A DNA stretch of 64,000 bases, from contig CAUJET010000043.1 of assembly GCA_963169665.1 (NCBI GenBank), forward strand, positions 1 through 64,000. The letters are read 5' to 3'. The position numbers were made by a program, and so were the translations under genes. Origin of the DNA: Actinomycetota bacterium. GTDB lineage: Bacteria; Actinomycetota; Acidimicrobiia; Acidimicrobiales; Ilumatobacteraceae. Under the pieces are notes generated by a model that saw only the letters and a program-made list of their open reading frames with translations, was not told where the DNA came from and searched no databases. Every line of letters starts with the position of its first letter. Positions within the stretch are counted from its first letter, which is position 1. Positions 14,386-22,310 of the stretch are shown here, in pieces.

Positions 14386-14844
14386 ATGACGACCACCACC
14401 ACCAAGACCCATGAGACCCACGAGACCCGTGAGATCCACGGACGCACGTGGCAGGACGAGTACTTCACGTTCGTGAAGCGGATCGAGGCGCCGGTGCTGC
14501 GCACCACGACGCAGCTCGCCACCCGGTTCGCCGAGCTCGTGCCCGGCCGACCCGCCTTCCTGGCCCCGATGCCGAAGGCGCACACCGTGCGCGACGTGAT
14601 GGACACCGGCTTCACCTTCCGCAAGCGGATGGTGGAGGAGCAGACGATGTTCGCCCGCCGGATGATGAAGGCGATCGAGCCGGTGTTGACCACCCTCGAC
14701 CGGGTCGACCCGGTGCCGGCGATGCCCGAGCAGCGCACGACCCGCGTCAGGCCCGAACAGACCCCGACGACGCCGCCGATGAAGACGCCGACGACGAGGG
14801 GTTCGCAGCGGGCCGATCGCACGACGGACCACCGTGCCGCCTGA
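14386..14844 (+). CDS. Hypothetical protein, phasin-like helical core
   Basis: 152 residues. The N-terminus is a Thr/His/Glu low-complexity run (MTTTTTKTHETHETREIHG), followed by an amphipathic helical core (QDEYFTFVKRIEAPVLRTTT and VMDTGFTFRKRMVEEQTMFA) and a Pro/Thr-rich, arginine-containing tail. The helical core recalls phasin-like or granule-associated proteins but no family is confirmed. A strong ribosome-binding site (AGGAGGT) lies 8 bp upstream. A 13-bp hairpin at 14903 terminates it. Confidence 0.7.
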   Translation: MTTTTTKTHETHETREIHGRTWQDEYFTFVKRIEAPVLRTTTQLATRFAELVPGRPAFLAPMPKAHTVRDVMDTGFTFRKRMVEEQTMFARRMMKAIEPVLTTLDRVDPVPAMPEQRTTRVRPEQTPTTPPMKTPTTRGSQRADRTTDHRAA

Positions 14845-15037
14845 GCGCGGCGCCTGATCCCTGATCGCGCCCGCTGACCGCGACCCCTGCCAGCGGGCAC
14901 GCGAGCGGTGAGCGGTTCGTCCGCTCACCGCTCGGTCGCGTCTGGTGCTCCAGGCGCATGGGTCGGGTGGGCCTGCTCGGTGCGGCTGCTCCGGCCGCGA
15001 AGGCGCCGGCGAGAGCGCGGATGTCGATGGGGTGCAT
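14747..15037 (-). CDS. Possible small protein downstream of a SARP-type promoter
   Basis: From ATG 15037, 96 codons are open (MHPIDIRALAGAFAAGAAAP...). An AAGGA site lies 10 bp upstream, and a SARP-type promoter with the same -10 as the deacetylase promoter would start transcription near 15082. The first 40 codons show GC-rich third positions. The rest overlaps the gene at 14386-14844 in antisense and crosses the terminator hairpin at 14903-14933, so the coding part may be shorter, or the product may be a regulatory RNA of about 150-180 nt. Confidence 0.35.
   Translation of the reverse strand: MHPIDIRALAGAFAAGAAAPSRPTRPMRLEHQTRPSGERTNRSPLACPLAGVAVSGRDQGSGAALRRHGGPSCDRPAANPSSSASSSAASSGSVRA
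14903..14933. terminator. Perfect 13-bp hairpin terminator
   Basis: GAGCGGTGAGCGG (14903-14915) and CCGCTCACCGCTC (14921-14933) pair perfectly around TTCGT. It lies 58 bp after the stop of the 14386 gene and could also end the minus-strand transcript from 15082. No T tract is present, as usual in high-GC actinobacteria. Confidence 0.65.
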
Positions 15038-15088
15038 GGGTCGGGTGTCCTTCGTGTCGCCGGACGCTCGGGCGGCCGGCACCACGAC

Positions 15089-15131
15089 ATCGTCGGTCTC
15101 GGCGCTTGCAGACGACTTGGGGGGTGCTTGC
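15089..15131 (-). promoter_or_regulatory. SARP-type promoter: three CAAG heptamers, 11-bp period
   Basis: On the minus strand the heptamers GCAAGCA, CCAAGTC and GCAAGCG start at 15131, 15120 and 15109. An 8-bp spacer leads to GACGAT (15094-15089), identical to the -10 at 1682. It lies between the exonuclease III stop (15168) and the small frame at 15037, so it cannot serve the exonuclease gene. Confidence 0.68.
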
Positions 15132-15167
15132 AACAGCGAGCGTGCTCGTTGTTCGACCTGGGCGCGA

Positions 15168-15956
15168 TCAGTCGCGGAGGTCGAGCACCACGGGTGCGTG
15201 ATCGCTGGCCACCTCACCGGCACGCTCGTCCCGGTCGATCCGCACGCGGGTCACCCGGTCGGCGACGGCCGGGGAGCACAGGGCCAGGTCGATGCGCAGA
15301 CCACGGTTCTGCTCGAACTGTCCTGGCCGGTAGCTCCACCACGTGTACACCGCCGGCTCCGGGAGGTGCACCGGGGTCACGTCGACCAGGCCGAGGTCGG
15401 CGAAGGCGGCGACGGCCGCACGTTCGGGCGGGCTCGCGTGCGTTCGGCGGCGCCAGCGGACGGGGTCGTAGATGTCGAGGTCGGTCGGGGCGACGTTGAA
15501 GTCGCCCGTGAGCGCGTGCGGTGCGCCCGAAGGATCGGCCGCAACCGCCCCACGGAGACGTTCGAACCAGACCAGCTTGAACAGGTAGTGCGGATCGTCG
15601 AGCTCTCGGCCGTTCGGCGCGTAGATCGACCACACCCGGATCCCTCCGCAGGTGGCGGCGATCACCCGCGCCTCGTCGAACGGTGGCCGATTGGCGCCTG
15701 GGAAGCCCCGCTGCACGTCGGCCAGGCCCACCCTGCTCAGGATCGCGACGCCGTTCCAGTGGTCGCGTCCGTGGTGGGCCACCTCGTACCCGAGCGCCTC
15801 GTACTCGTCGGTGAACCCCTCGCTCCCGAACAGGGCATCGGTGCACTTCGTCTCCTGGAGCAGGGCGACGTCGGGCCGGTGACGGGCGAGCCAGGCGAGC
15901 ACGCGTGGCTGGCGCGCCCGGATGGAGTTCACGTTCCAGGTGACGATGCGCAGCAC
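15168..15956 (-). CDS. xth: Exodeoxyribonuclease III / AP endonuclease
   Basis: 262 residues of the EEP nuclease fold. The family signatures are all visible: LRIVTWNVNSIRAR at the start, LLQETKC with the Mg-binding Glu, NGVAILSR, YAPNGRE, TGDFNVAPTDLDIYD, and the final SDHAPVV with the catalytic His. The enzyme removes 3' blocking groups and incises abasic sites in base excision repair. A GTG at 15956 gives the conventional N-terminus (V/M)LRIVTWNVNS. It is divergent from the AAC(3) gene. Confidence 0.95.
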   Translation of the reverse strand: MLRIVTWNVNSIRARQPRVLAWLARHRPDVALLQETKCTDALFGSEGFTDEYEALGYEVAHHGRDHWNGVAILSRVGLADVQRGFPGANRPPFDEARVIAATCGGIRVWSIYAPNGRELDDPHYLFKLVWFERLRGAVAADPSGAPHALTGDFNVAPTDLDIYDPVRWRRRTHASPPERAAVAAFADLGLVDVTPVHLPEPAVYTWWSYRPGQFEQNRGLRIDLALCSPAVADRVTRVRIDRDERAGEVASDHAPVVLDLRD

Positions 15957-16035
15957 CCCCGCAGCATGGCGGCCGGACGCACGGCCCGCGCGATCCGACG
16001 ACGGGGCGTGCCACGATCGTCGTAACGTCGGCCAC

Positions 16036-16857
16036 ATGGCCCGTGCAGCCGCAGCCCTGTCGGTGGACGACCTCGCCGCCGCGCTCGCGCGGCTCGGGGT
16101 CCGACCTGGCGACGTGCTCATGGTGCATGCCTCGCTGCGCAGGATCGGACCGGTCGACGGTCGCGCCGCCGGGGTGGTGGCCGCGATCGACCGCGCCCTC
16201 GGTTCGGAGGGAACCTGGATGATGACGCTCGGTGCCGACGACGAATGGTCGTGGGTCAACGAGCGGCCCGAGGACGAGCGGCCCGCGCTGCTGGCCGATG
16301 CCGTGCCGTTCGACGTGCTGGCGACGCCGGCCGACGAGGACATCGGTGTGCTGGCCGAGGTGTTCCGCACCACGCCGGGCACGATCGTGAGCGATCACCC
16401 GGAGGGCCGCATGGGTGCCCGTGGCCGGCTCGCCGCAGCGTTCACCGAGCACGTGCCGTGGGACCACTACTACGGGCCCGGTTCGCCGCTCGATCGGTTC
16501 GTCGAGGCCGGCGGACGGGTGCTGCGACTCGGTGCCGACCTCGACACCGTGACCCTCCTCCACCTCGCCGAGTACCTGGTGGAGCTGCCCGCCAAGCGCC
16601 AGGTCCGACGACACCGCATGGTGTCGACGGCCCAGGGGCCACAGCTGCGCGTGGTCGAGTGCCTCGACGACAGCGACGGGATCGTCGAACGCGACGACCC
16701 GGATGCGGAGGACTACTTCGCCTCGATCACGCGGGACTACCTGACGACGGATCGCGCCGCGCTCGGTGCCGTCGGCGGTGCCACGGCCGAACTGCTCGAC
16801 GGCCCCGATCTCGTCGCGTTCGCCGTCGACTGGATGGGGACCCACCTCGCCCGGTAG
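16036..16857 (+). CDS. AAC(3)-family N-acetyltransferase
   Basis: 273 residues of the aminoglycoside 3-N-acetyltransferase (antibiotic_NAT) family. Family segments are GVRPGDVLMVHASLRRIG, FRTTPGTIVSDHPEGRMGAR, YYGPGSPLDRFVEAGGRVLRLG and the later histidine-containing HRMV region. Members acetylate aminoglycosides or other amines using acetyl-CoA. Chromosomal relatives are often not resistance determinants. There is no mobile element next to it, so a housekeeping or unknown substrate is more likely. The xth gene is divergent. Confidence 0.87.
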   Translation: MARAAAALSVDDLAAALARLGVRPGDVLMVHASLRRIGPVDGRAAGVVAAIDRALGSEGTWMMTLGADDEWSWVNERPEDERPALLADAVPFDVLATPADEDIGVLAEVFRTTPGTIVSDHPEGRMGARGRLAAAFTEHVPWDHYYGPGSPLDRFVEAGGRVLRLGADLDTVTLLHLAEYLVELPAKRQVRRHRMVSTAQGPQLRVVECLDDSDGIVERDDPDAEDYFASITRDYLTTDRAALGAVGGATAELLDGPDLVAFAVDWMGTHLAR

Positions 16858-16871
16858 TCGGACCGGCAGCG

Positions 16872-16914
16872 GTCAGCGGACGTCAAGTGGGCTGCAAGCG
16901 CGGGCTCGCATCGT
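16872..16914 (+). promoter_or_regulatory. SARP-type promoter giving a leaderless MBL transcript
   Basis: Heptamers TCAAGTG (16883) and GCAAGCG (16894) are 11 bp apart, with a degenerate third one, GTCAGCG, at 16872. An 8-bp spacer separates the last from CATCGT (16909-16914), the same -10 as in the protease promoter. Transcription would start about 7 bp later, at the ATG of the MBL gene (16922). Confidence 0.68.
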
Positions 16915-16921
16915 GTGCTCC

Positions 16922-17764
16922 ATGAACACGACCCTCATCCAACAGCCCGCCAGTCACCCGACCAAGACCCGCCTCGCGCCCACCAAGGTGGCCAATGAGA
17001 CGTTCCTCATCCACGACCACGCCGGCGAAGGCCATGCCCCCGTGCTGGTCCCGCTCAACGCGATGGTGATCCGCGGCGCCGAACCCGTCGTCGTCGACAC
17101 CGGCATGATGGAGAACCAGGACTGGTTCCTCGAGGACGTCTTCTCGATCGTCGAGCCCGAGGACATCCGCTGGGTGTTCATCAGTCACGACGACGTCGAT
17201 CACACCGGCAACCTCAACGCCCTGATGGCGGCCGCGCCGAACGCAACGGTGATCGTCAACTGGTTCATGCAGGAACGCATGGGCGCCTCGCTCGGCGTGT
17301 CGCCGATGCGGCAGCGCTGGGTGATGGACGGCGAGCGCATCGACGTCGGCGACCGCACCCTGGTGACCGTTCGCCCGCCCGTGTACGACTCGCCCACCAC
17401 TCGCGGCCTGTTCGACCCGACGACCGGCGTGTACTGGGCGTCAGATGCGTTCGCGACACCGATGCTCACCCCGGTGCGCGACGTGGCAGCGCTCGACCCG
17501 ATGTTCTGGGACGAGGGAATGCTCATGTTCAACCAGTACGTCTCGCCGTGGATCACCATGGCCGAGGAGCACAAGTACCAGGCCACGGTCGACCGCGTGC
17601 AGGCGCTGGGCGCGTCGTTCATCACCGGCTGCCACACGCCGGTGATCGGTCGCGCCCACATCGACCAGGCGATCGCCGCGACGCGGCGCTCGAACACGGC
17701 CGTCGTGCCACCGCAGCCCGATCAGGCGGTGCTCGAGCAGATCCAGCTCACACTGGCCGGCTGA
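16922..17764 (+). CDS. MBL-fold protein of the flavodiiron (ODP) metal-site type
   Basis: 280 residues of metallo-beta-lactamase fold. The metal motif reads SHDDVDHTGN (H89-x-D91-x-D93-H94), close to the HxExDH found in flavodiiron proteins and oxygen-binding diiron proteins, not the classical HxHxDH. Later ligands are ASDAF and GCHTPVIG. These proteins bind a diiron centre and reduce or sense O2 or NO; here no flavodoxin domain is fused. The ATG lies at the predicted transcription start, and there is no ribosome-binding site, consistent with a leaderless message. It is upstream of the SARP regulator. Confidence 0.85.
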   Translation: MNTTLIQQPASHPTKTRLAPTKVANETFLIHDHAGEGHAPVLVPLNAMVIRGAEPVVVDTGMMENQDWFLEDVFSIVEPEDIRWVFISHDDVDHTGNLNALMAAAPNATVIVNWFMQERMGASLGVSPMRQRWVMDGERIDVGDRTLVTVRPPVYDSPTTRGLFDPTTGVYWASDAFATPMLTPVRDVAALDPMFWDEGMLMFNQYVSPWITMAEEHKYQATVDRVQALGASFITGCHTPVIGRAHIDQAIAATRRSNTAVVPPQPDQAVLEQIQLTLAG

Positions 17765-17851
17765 TCGCCACCTCCGAGGCCGAGCGCCCGCCACGCCCGA
17801 TGGTCACGACCATGCTCCCCGCCACGGTCCACTCCGTTGCCCCCGACAGGG

Positions 17852-17899
17852 CGACGACGCCCCGGCGATGTCCTGCACCCGACGTGCAGGGTGTCGTCG
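17852..17899 (+). other. Two-tier hairpin between the MBL and SARP genes
   Basis: CCTGCAC (17872-17878) and GTGCAGG (17884-17890) pair around CCGAC. Flanking arms CGACGAC (17852-17858) and GTCGTCG (17893-17899) can close an outer stem. It ends 63 bp before the SARP start. It may terminate the MBL transcript or act as an operator or leader structure for the regulator. Confidence 0.4.
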
Positions 17900-17961
17900 T
17901 GGTGTCGTCGCGCCGGAACTCGCCCGGTCTCGCGGTCGCTCCGTGTGGTATCTCTCGACGG

Positions 17962-20900
17962 ATGCTCTCGGTGCAGCTGCTCGGACCGGTGGAGGTCCGC
18001 ATCGACGACGTGCTCGTCGACCTCGGCGGACCGCAGCAGCGCGCCGTGATCGCGCACCTCGCGCTCGAGCCGGGCCACGTGGTGTCCGTGGAACGGCTGA
18101 TCGATCGCCTGTGGGGCGACGAGCCGCCGCGGACACCGCTCGGCACCCTGCAGAGCTACGTCTCGCGGCTGCGCCGAGCGCTCGAACCGAGACGAGCCGC
18201 CGGGGCTCCTGCCGAGGTGCTGGTGTCGGAGGCCCCCGGCTACCTCCTGCGCGTCGACCCGACGCAGGTGGACGTCCATCGGTTCCGTTCGCTCGTCGAC
18301 GAGGCACGCCTCGCGGCCGATGCCGGCGACCACGCAGCAGCCCTCGCCCGCCTCGACGTGGCGCTCGGGCTGTGGCGCGGTCCAGCGCTGGCGGGCATCG
18401 GCGCCGACGACCTCGTGCGGCCGATCGTCGTGCGCCTCGAGGAGGAACGCGCCGCCGCGTTCGACGAACGTTTCGAGGCGTTGCTCGCGCTCGGCCGGCA
18501 CCAGGAGGCGATCCCGCAGCTGCAGGCCGCCGTCGACGAGCAGCCGATGCACGAACGCCTGTGGGGACTGCTCGCGCTCGCGCTGTACCGGAGCGGCCGC
18601 CAGGCCGACGCGCTGCGGGCGCTGTCGTCCGCGCGAGAGGTGCTGCTCGACGAGCTGGGCCTCGACCCCGGACCCGACCTACGTGAGCTCGAACAGCGCA
18701 TCCTCGCCCAGGACCCGGGTCTGCAGCTCGACGGTGGGGCGCACCGGCCGGCACCGGCATCGCCGCCACCCGTGCCCGTCGACGTCCCACGGATCGCCCT
18801 GGTCGGCCGACCGGCCGAGTGGTCCGCGTTGCAGGGTGCGCTCGAGGCCGCGGTGGCCGCACCCGGGCTCGTGCTGCTCGAGGGCGAGCCCGGCATCGGC
18901 AAGTCGACCCTGTGCGACGCCTTCCTGGCCCAGGCCCGTGCCGCCGGGTGGCACACCGTCACCGGCCGTTGTCTGGAGCCAGGTCTCGCGCCCACGCTGT
19001 GGCCCTGCATCGAGATCGCCCGCACGCTGCTCGCGATCGACGAGGCAGCTGGCGGCGCGGCCAGCCGTGGTGACACGGGTGATGGCGCGCCGCAGGCCAA
19101 CCCGTGGCAGCGGCTCGCAGCGGGCCGGCAGGTCGCCACCGCCACCGTCGAGCTGGCCGATCACTTCGTCGACCTCCTCCATGCCGCCGTCGAACGACCG
19201 GGCACGACCGGGTGTGTCGTCCTGGTCGACGACCTCCACTGGGCCGACCAGGCGACCCTCGACGTCTTGCAGCTCGTGCTGTCGCGCCTCGGGCGGGGTG
19301 GCGTGCTGGTGGTGGCCGCCCATCGGCCGCCCGAGCTGGTGCCCGACTCGCTGCTCGCCGCGGCGTTGGCCGGCCTGCACCGGTCGGTCGCGGCTGCGAC
19401 CCGCGTGCCGATGGCCCCGCTCGACGCACCCGGGGTCGCCGAGCTCATCGCGGCCACCACGGGCGTGGCACCGTCGGCCGAGCTGGCCGAACGAGTGCAG
19501 GCCCGCACGAGCGGCAACCCGCTGTTCGTGACCGAGTTGGCGCGCCTCGCCGGCGAGCGCGGTCTCGACGACGCGAGCGTCGTGCCCGACGCCGTACGCG
19601 ACGTGGTGCGCTCACGTCTGGCCGCGCTGCCCGTGCAGGCCATCGCCGAGCTCGAGGTGGCCGCAGTCGTCGGTGAACGCTTCGACGTGCGCACCGTGAT
19701 GGCGGCCAGCGAACGCGATCCCGACAGCTGCCTCGACGCGCTCGACGCCGCGATCGTGACGCGCATCCTCGTGCCAGAGGCGAACGGATACCGCTTCGCC
19801 CACGCGTTGGTGCGCGACGCGGTGCTGGCCGATCTGCCGGCGCTGCGCAGCGCCCGGCTGCACCGGCGTGTGGCCGATGCGATCCTTGCCGTGCAGGGAG
19901 ACGCCGCCGACGCGGCCGAACCGGTGGCGCACCATCGATATGCGGCCCGGTCGTTCCTCGATCCCCTGATGGTGGCCCAGGCGCTGGTGCGTGCGTCGGA
20001 CGTCGCCCGGTGGCGCAACGCGCTCGACGCTGCCGAGCGATGGGCGAACCTCGCGCTCGACGTGCTCGACGGCGCCACGCGAACCAGCGATGCGGCACGT
20101 GCCGAGGTGGCTCGCGTGGAGGTGGAGGTGCTCGAGGCGTTGCTCGGCATGGTCGTGCGCCGCAACGACCAGGCCCGGCTCGAGGCGCTGGTGGAGCGGG
20201 TGCGCGCCCGAGGCGAGTCGAGCGACAACGACGGCGTTCGTGCACTCGGCCTCTTCCTCGTGTGGGACGACGTCGACACGGTCGCCGACCTCGCCGACCC
20301 GGGTCTGATGGCCGGGCTCGAGGAGGCTCGACGGCTCGTGGCGCGGACGACCGATCCGTACGCGCTGCTGACGTGCCACTACATGATCGGTGCGCACGCG
20401 ATGCTCTGCGGCCGCCTCCACGAGGCGGCCGAGCATCTCGACCTCGCCCTCGGTGGCGACCGCGACCGGCCGGCGGAGGTGACGCCGCAACACGTGCCGG
20501 TGGTGCTGCTGCCCGTGGTGGCGGCGATCACCGCAGCGGTGCGGGGCGACGCCGACGAGGCCCGCCGCCACGGCCATGTCCGGATCCGCGCCTGGCTCGC
20601 CCAGCGGGCCGAGGTCGACGAGTCGGTGCAGGCGGCGCTCGCGTTCACCAGCGCGCTGGTGGAGGCGCTCCTCGGCGATCCGCGGCACGTCGTGGAGCGG
20701 TTGCCCGCTGGTGCACGCGCCGGCCTGCACGGCTTCCTCGACGGGCAGGCCCCGGCGACGGACGTGCTGCGTGCCTGGGCGCTGGTGATGACCGGCGTCG
20801 GAGACGATGCCGGCGACCGACCGCCGAGCGACCCGGGGACGGCGTCGCTCGTCGACGCGATGCTGACTTCGATCGCGGCGTTCGAAGCGGGCGGTGAGCA

Positions 20901-21198
20901 CTCGCTGCGGGGCACGCTGTGGACGTTCGTCGCCGACGCATTGGTCGCCCTCGGCGACGAGCGGGCCTGGGATGCGCTCGACCGCGCGACCGGGGAGGCG
21001 AACGGTCGGGGCGAGTACCTCTGGTTCGCCGAGACGTTGCGCGTGCGTGCGCTCGCCGATCGTCGGCTCGGCGACGGCAGCCGCGTCGGAGCGCTGCTCG
21101 ACGAGGCGGAGGCGCGCGCCGTGGCGAGCGGCGCAGGCGGGATCCTCGCGCGGGTGCGAGCGACCCGCGAGGGCCTCGCCGGTCAGGCGAGCCGGTAG
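17962..21198 (+). CDS. SARP-family transcriptional activator with AAA ATPase and TPR-like region
   Basis: 1078 residues. Residues 1-95 form an OmpR-like winged helix (LLGPVEVRIDDVLVDLGGPQ, RLIDRLWGDEPP, LQSYVSRLRRALEP). Residues about 100-245 form the bacterial transcriptional activation domain (VDVHRFRSLVDEARLAADAG, WRGPALAGIG, LDELGLDPGPDLRELEQRIL). An AAA/STAND ATPase follows, with Walker A GEPGIGKST (about 311) and Walker B VVLVDDLHWAD (about 420). The C-terminal half is helical and repeat-like. AfsR-type regulators of this design bind heptamer direct repeats at 11-bp spacing. Such repeats precede the MBL gene just upstream and three other nearby transcripts, so it is the obvious candidate for their activator. 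Its stop overlaps the convergent amidohydrolase by 16 bp. Confidence 0.92.
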   Translation: MLSVQLLGPVEVRIDDVLVDLGGPQQRAVIAHLALEPGHVVSVERLIDRLWGDEPPRTPLGTLQSYVSRLRRALEPRRAAGAPAEVLVSEAPGYLLRVDPTQVDVHRFRSLVDEARLAADAGDHAAALARLDVALGLWRGPALAGIGADDLVRPIVVRLEEERAAAFDERFEALLALGRHQEAIPQLQAAVDEQPMHERLWGLLALALYRSGRQADALRALSSAREVLLDELGLDPGPDLRELEQRILAQDPGLQLDGGAHRPAPASPPPVPVDVPRIALVGRPAEWSALQGALEAAVAAPGLVLLEGEPGIGKSTLCDAFLAQARAAGWHTVTGRCLEPGLAPTLWPCIEIARTLLAIDEAAGGAASRGDTGDGAPQANPWQRLAAGRQVATATVELADHFVDLLHAAVERPGTTGCVVLVDDLHWADQATLDVLQLVLSRLGRGGVLVVAAHRPPELVPDSLLAAALAGLHRSVAAATRVPMAPLDAPGVAELIAATTGVAPSAELAERVQARTSGNPLFVTELARLAGERGLDDASVVPDAVRDVVRSRLAALPVQAIAELEVAAVVGERFDVRTVMAASERDPDSCLDALDAAIVTRILVPEANGYRFAHALVRDAVLADLPALRSARLHRRVADAILAVQGDAADAAEPVAHHRYAARSFLDPLMVAQALVRASDVARWRNALDAAERWANLALDVLDGATRTSDAARAEVARVEVEVLEALLGMVVRRNDQARLEALVERVRARGESSDNDGVRALGLFLVWDDVDTVADLADPGLMAGLEEARRLVARTTDPYALLTCHYMIGAHAMLCGRLHEAAEHLDLALGGDRDRPAEVTPQHVPVVLLPVVAAITAAVRGDADEARRHGHVRIRAWLAQRAEVDESVQAALAFTSALVEALLGDPRHVVERLPAGARAGLHGFLDGQAPATDVLRAWALVMTGVGDDAGDRPPSDPGTASLVDAMLTSIAAFEAGGEHSLRGTLWTFVADALVALGDERAWDALDRATGEANGRGEYLWFAETLRVRALADRRLGDGSRVGALLDEAEARAVASGAGGILARVRATREGLAGQASR

Positions 21199-22181
21199 AC
21201 GCGGCGGGCCGTCCCGCTGAACATCGCGGCGCGCTCGTCGGCCGAGAAGTCGGCGGTGAGCTTCTTGAACGCGTTCCACACCGTGCGGTACGACAGCGAG
21301 AACCGGTCGACCGGGAAGTTCGACTCGAACATGCAGCGGTCGGGGCCGAAGCACTCGATCGCGTGCAGGTAGTAGCGGGACTGCGCGGCGACGAACTCGT
21401 CGGACGTCGGCGGACGCTCGGCGGTGTTCCATCCGAAGCCGTTGTCGGGCATCGCCAGGCCGCCGAGCTTGGCGACCACGTTGTCGCACGAGGCGATCGC
21501 GGCGATGTCGAGCTTCCACTGCTCGAAGATCTCCTCGCGCTGCGACGCGTATGGCCCGACCCCGAGCGGCGTGCCGAAGTGGTCGAACACGATGGTGGTG
21601 CCGGGCACCGCGCGGGCCAGTTCGAGCAGCTCGGGGTTCTGGTAGTGGTAGTGCCAGGTGTCGTAGGTGAGGCCGCGCTCGCCGAGGCGTGCGACGCCCG
21701 CCCGGAACGCCGGCTCGAGGTACAGGTCGGCGCCCGCGCGGCCCGGGATCATCAAGACCTCGGGATGGCGTGCATGCGACAGAGCGTGGCGGATGCCGCG
21801 GAACAGCCCCTGCCCGGCGGCCTCGTGCGCGTCGAGGACCTCGTCGAGGCGCGGCGACCGGAGGTCGGCGTGGGCGACGATGCCACCGATGAGGTGTGCC
21901 GGATCGCGCATCGCTTCACCCGCGACGAACTCCGTCTCGCCCACCGGGGCGAGCTCGGGGTCGCCACCGTCGCGATACCCGGCGTGGCACTCGACGAACA
22001 CGGTCTGCTCCACGCGATGGCCGTCGCCGGTGTCGGCGTGCAGTTCGGCCAGGCCGTACGGCAGCGCGCCGCCCGCGGGCCAGAGGTGGTGGTGCGGATC
22101 GACGATCGGGAGGTCGGGCTCGACCACGTCCTCGACCACGAGGTCGAGCCACTCCTGGGTGCCGGGTGCCGGTGCGCTCAT
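21183..22181 (-). CDS. Amidohydrolase 2-family metal-dependent hydrolase
   Basis: 332 residues. The N-terminal metal motif is IVDPHHHLWP, typical of amidohydrolase 2 (PF04909) enzymes such as ACMSD-like decarboxylases and L-fuconolactonase-type lactonases. Downstream are FVECHAGY, IVFDHFGTPLG (histidine ligand) and MFESNFPVDRF (catalytic Asp region). It could be a lactonase or decarboxylase in aromatic or sugar breakdown. It is divergent from the Gfo/Idh/MocA operon across 130 bp. Confidence 0.87.
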   Translation of the reverse strand: MSAPAPGTQEWLDLVVEDVVEPDLPIVDPHHHLWPAGGALPYGLAELHADTGDGHRVEQTVFVECHAGYRDGGDPELAPVGETEFVAGEAMRDPAHLIGGIVAHADLRSPRLDEVLDAHEAAGQGLFRGIRHALSHARHPEVLMIPGRAGADLYLEPAFRAGVARLGERGLTYDTWHYHYQNPELLELARAVPGTTIVFDHFGTPLGVGPYASQREEIFEQWKLDIAAIASCDNVVAKLGGLAMPDNGFGWNTAERPPTSDEFVAAQSRYYLHAIECFGPDRCMFESNFPVDRFSLSYRTVWNAFKKLTADFSADERAAMFSGTARRVYRLA

Positions 22182-22228
22182 GCGAGTTCCCCTCTACGCG
22201 CTCTCGATGGGCCGGTCCCCTCACCGAC

Positions 22229-22261
22229 GCCGCGCGCAATGTAGCCGTGCCGGCGCGCGGC
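22229..22261. other. Inverted repeat in the divergent amidohydrolase/oxidoreductase gap
   Basis: GCCGCGCGC (22229-22237) and GCGCGCGGC (22253-22261) pair perfectly around 15 nt. It lies between divergent starts at 22181 and 22311, so it may be an operator, though in such GC-rich DNA a 9-bp match can arise by chance. Confidence 0.3.
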
Positions 22262-22310
22262 AATCGGTGGCGGGCGTCGCGGCCGCCGCCGACGTGCCAG
22301 AGTGACGGCC

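Noticed and set aside
16036-16857. AAC(3) gene as an acquired resistance gene
   Set aside because: Base composition and codon use match the neighbours, no mobile element is adjacent, and the family has many non-resistance members.
22229-22261. GC hairpin as a riboswitch
   Set aside because: A lone 9-bp GC stem in GC-rich DNA has no known aptamer features.
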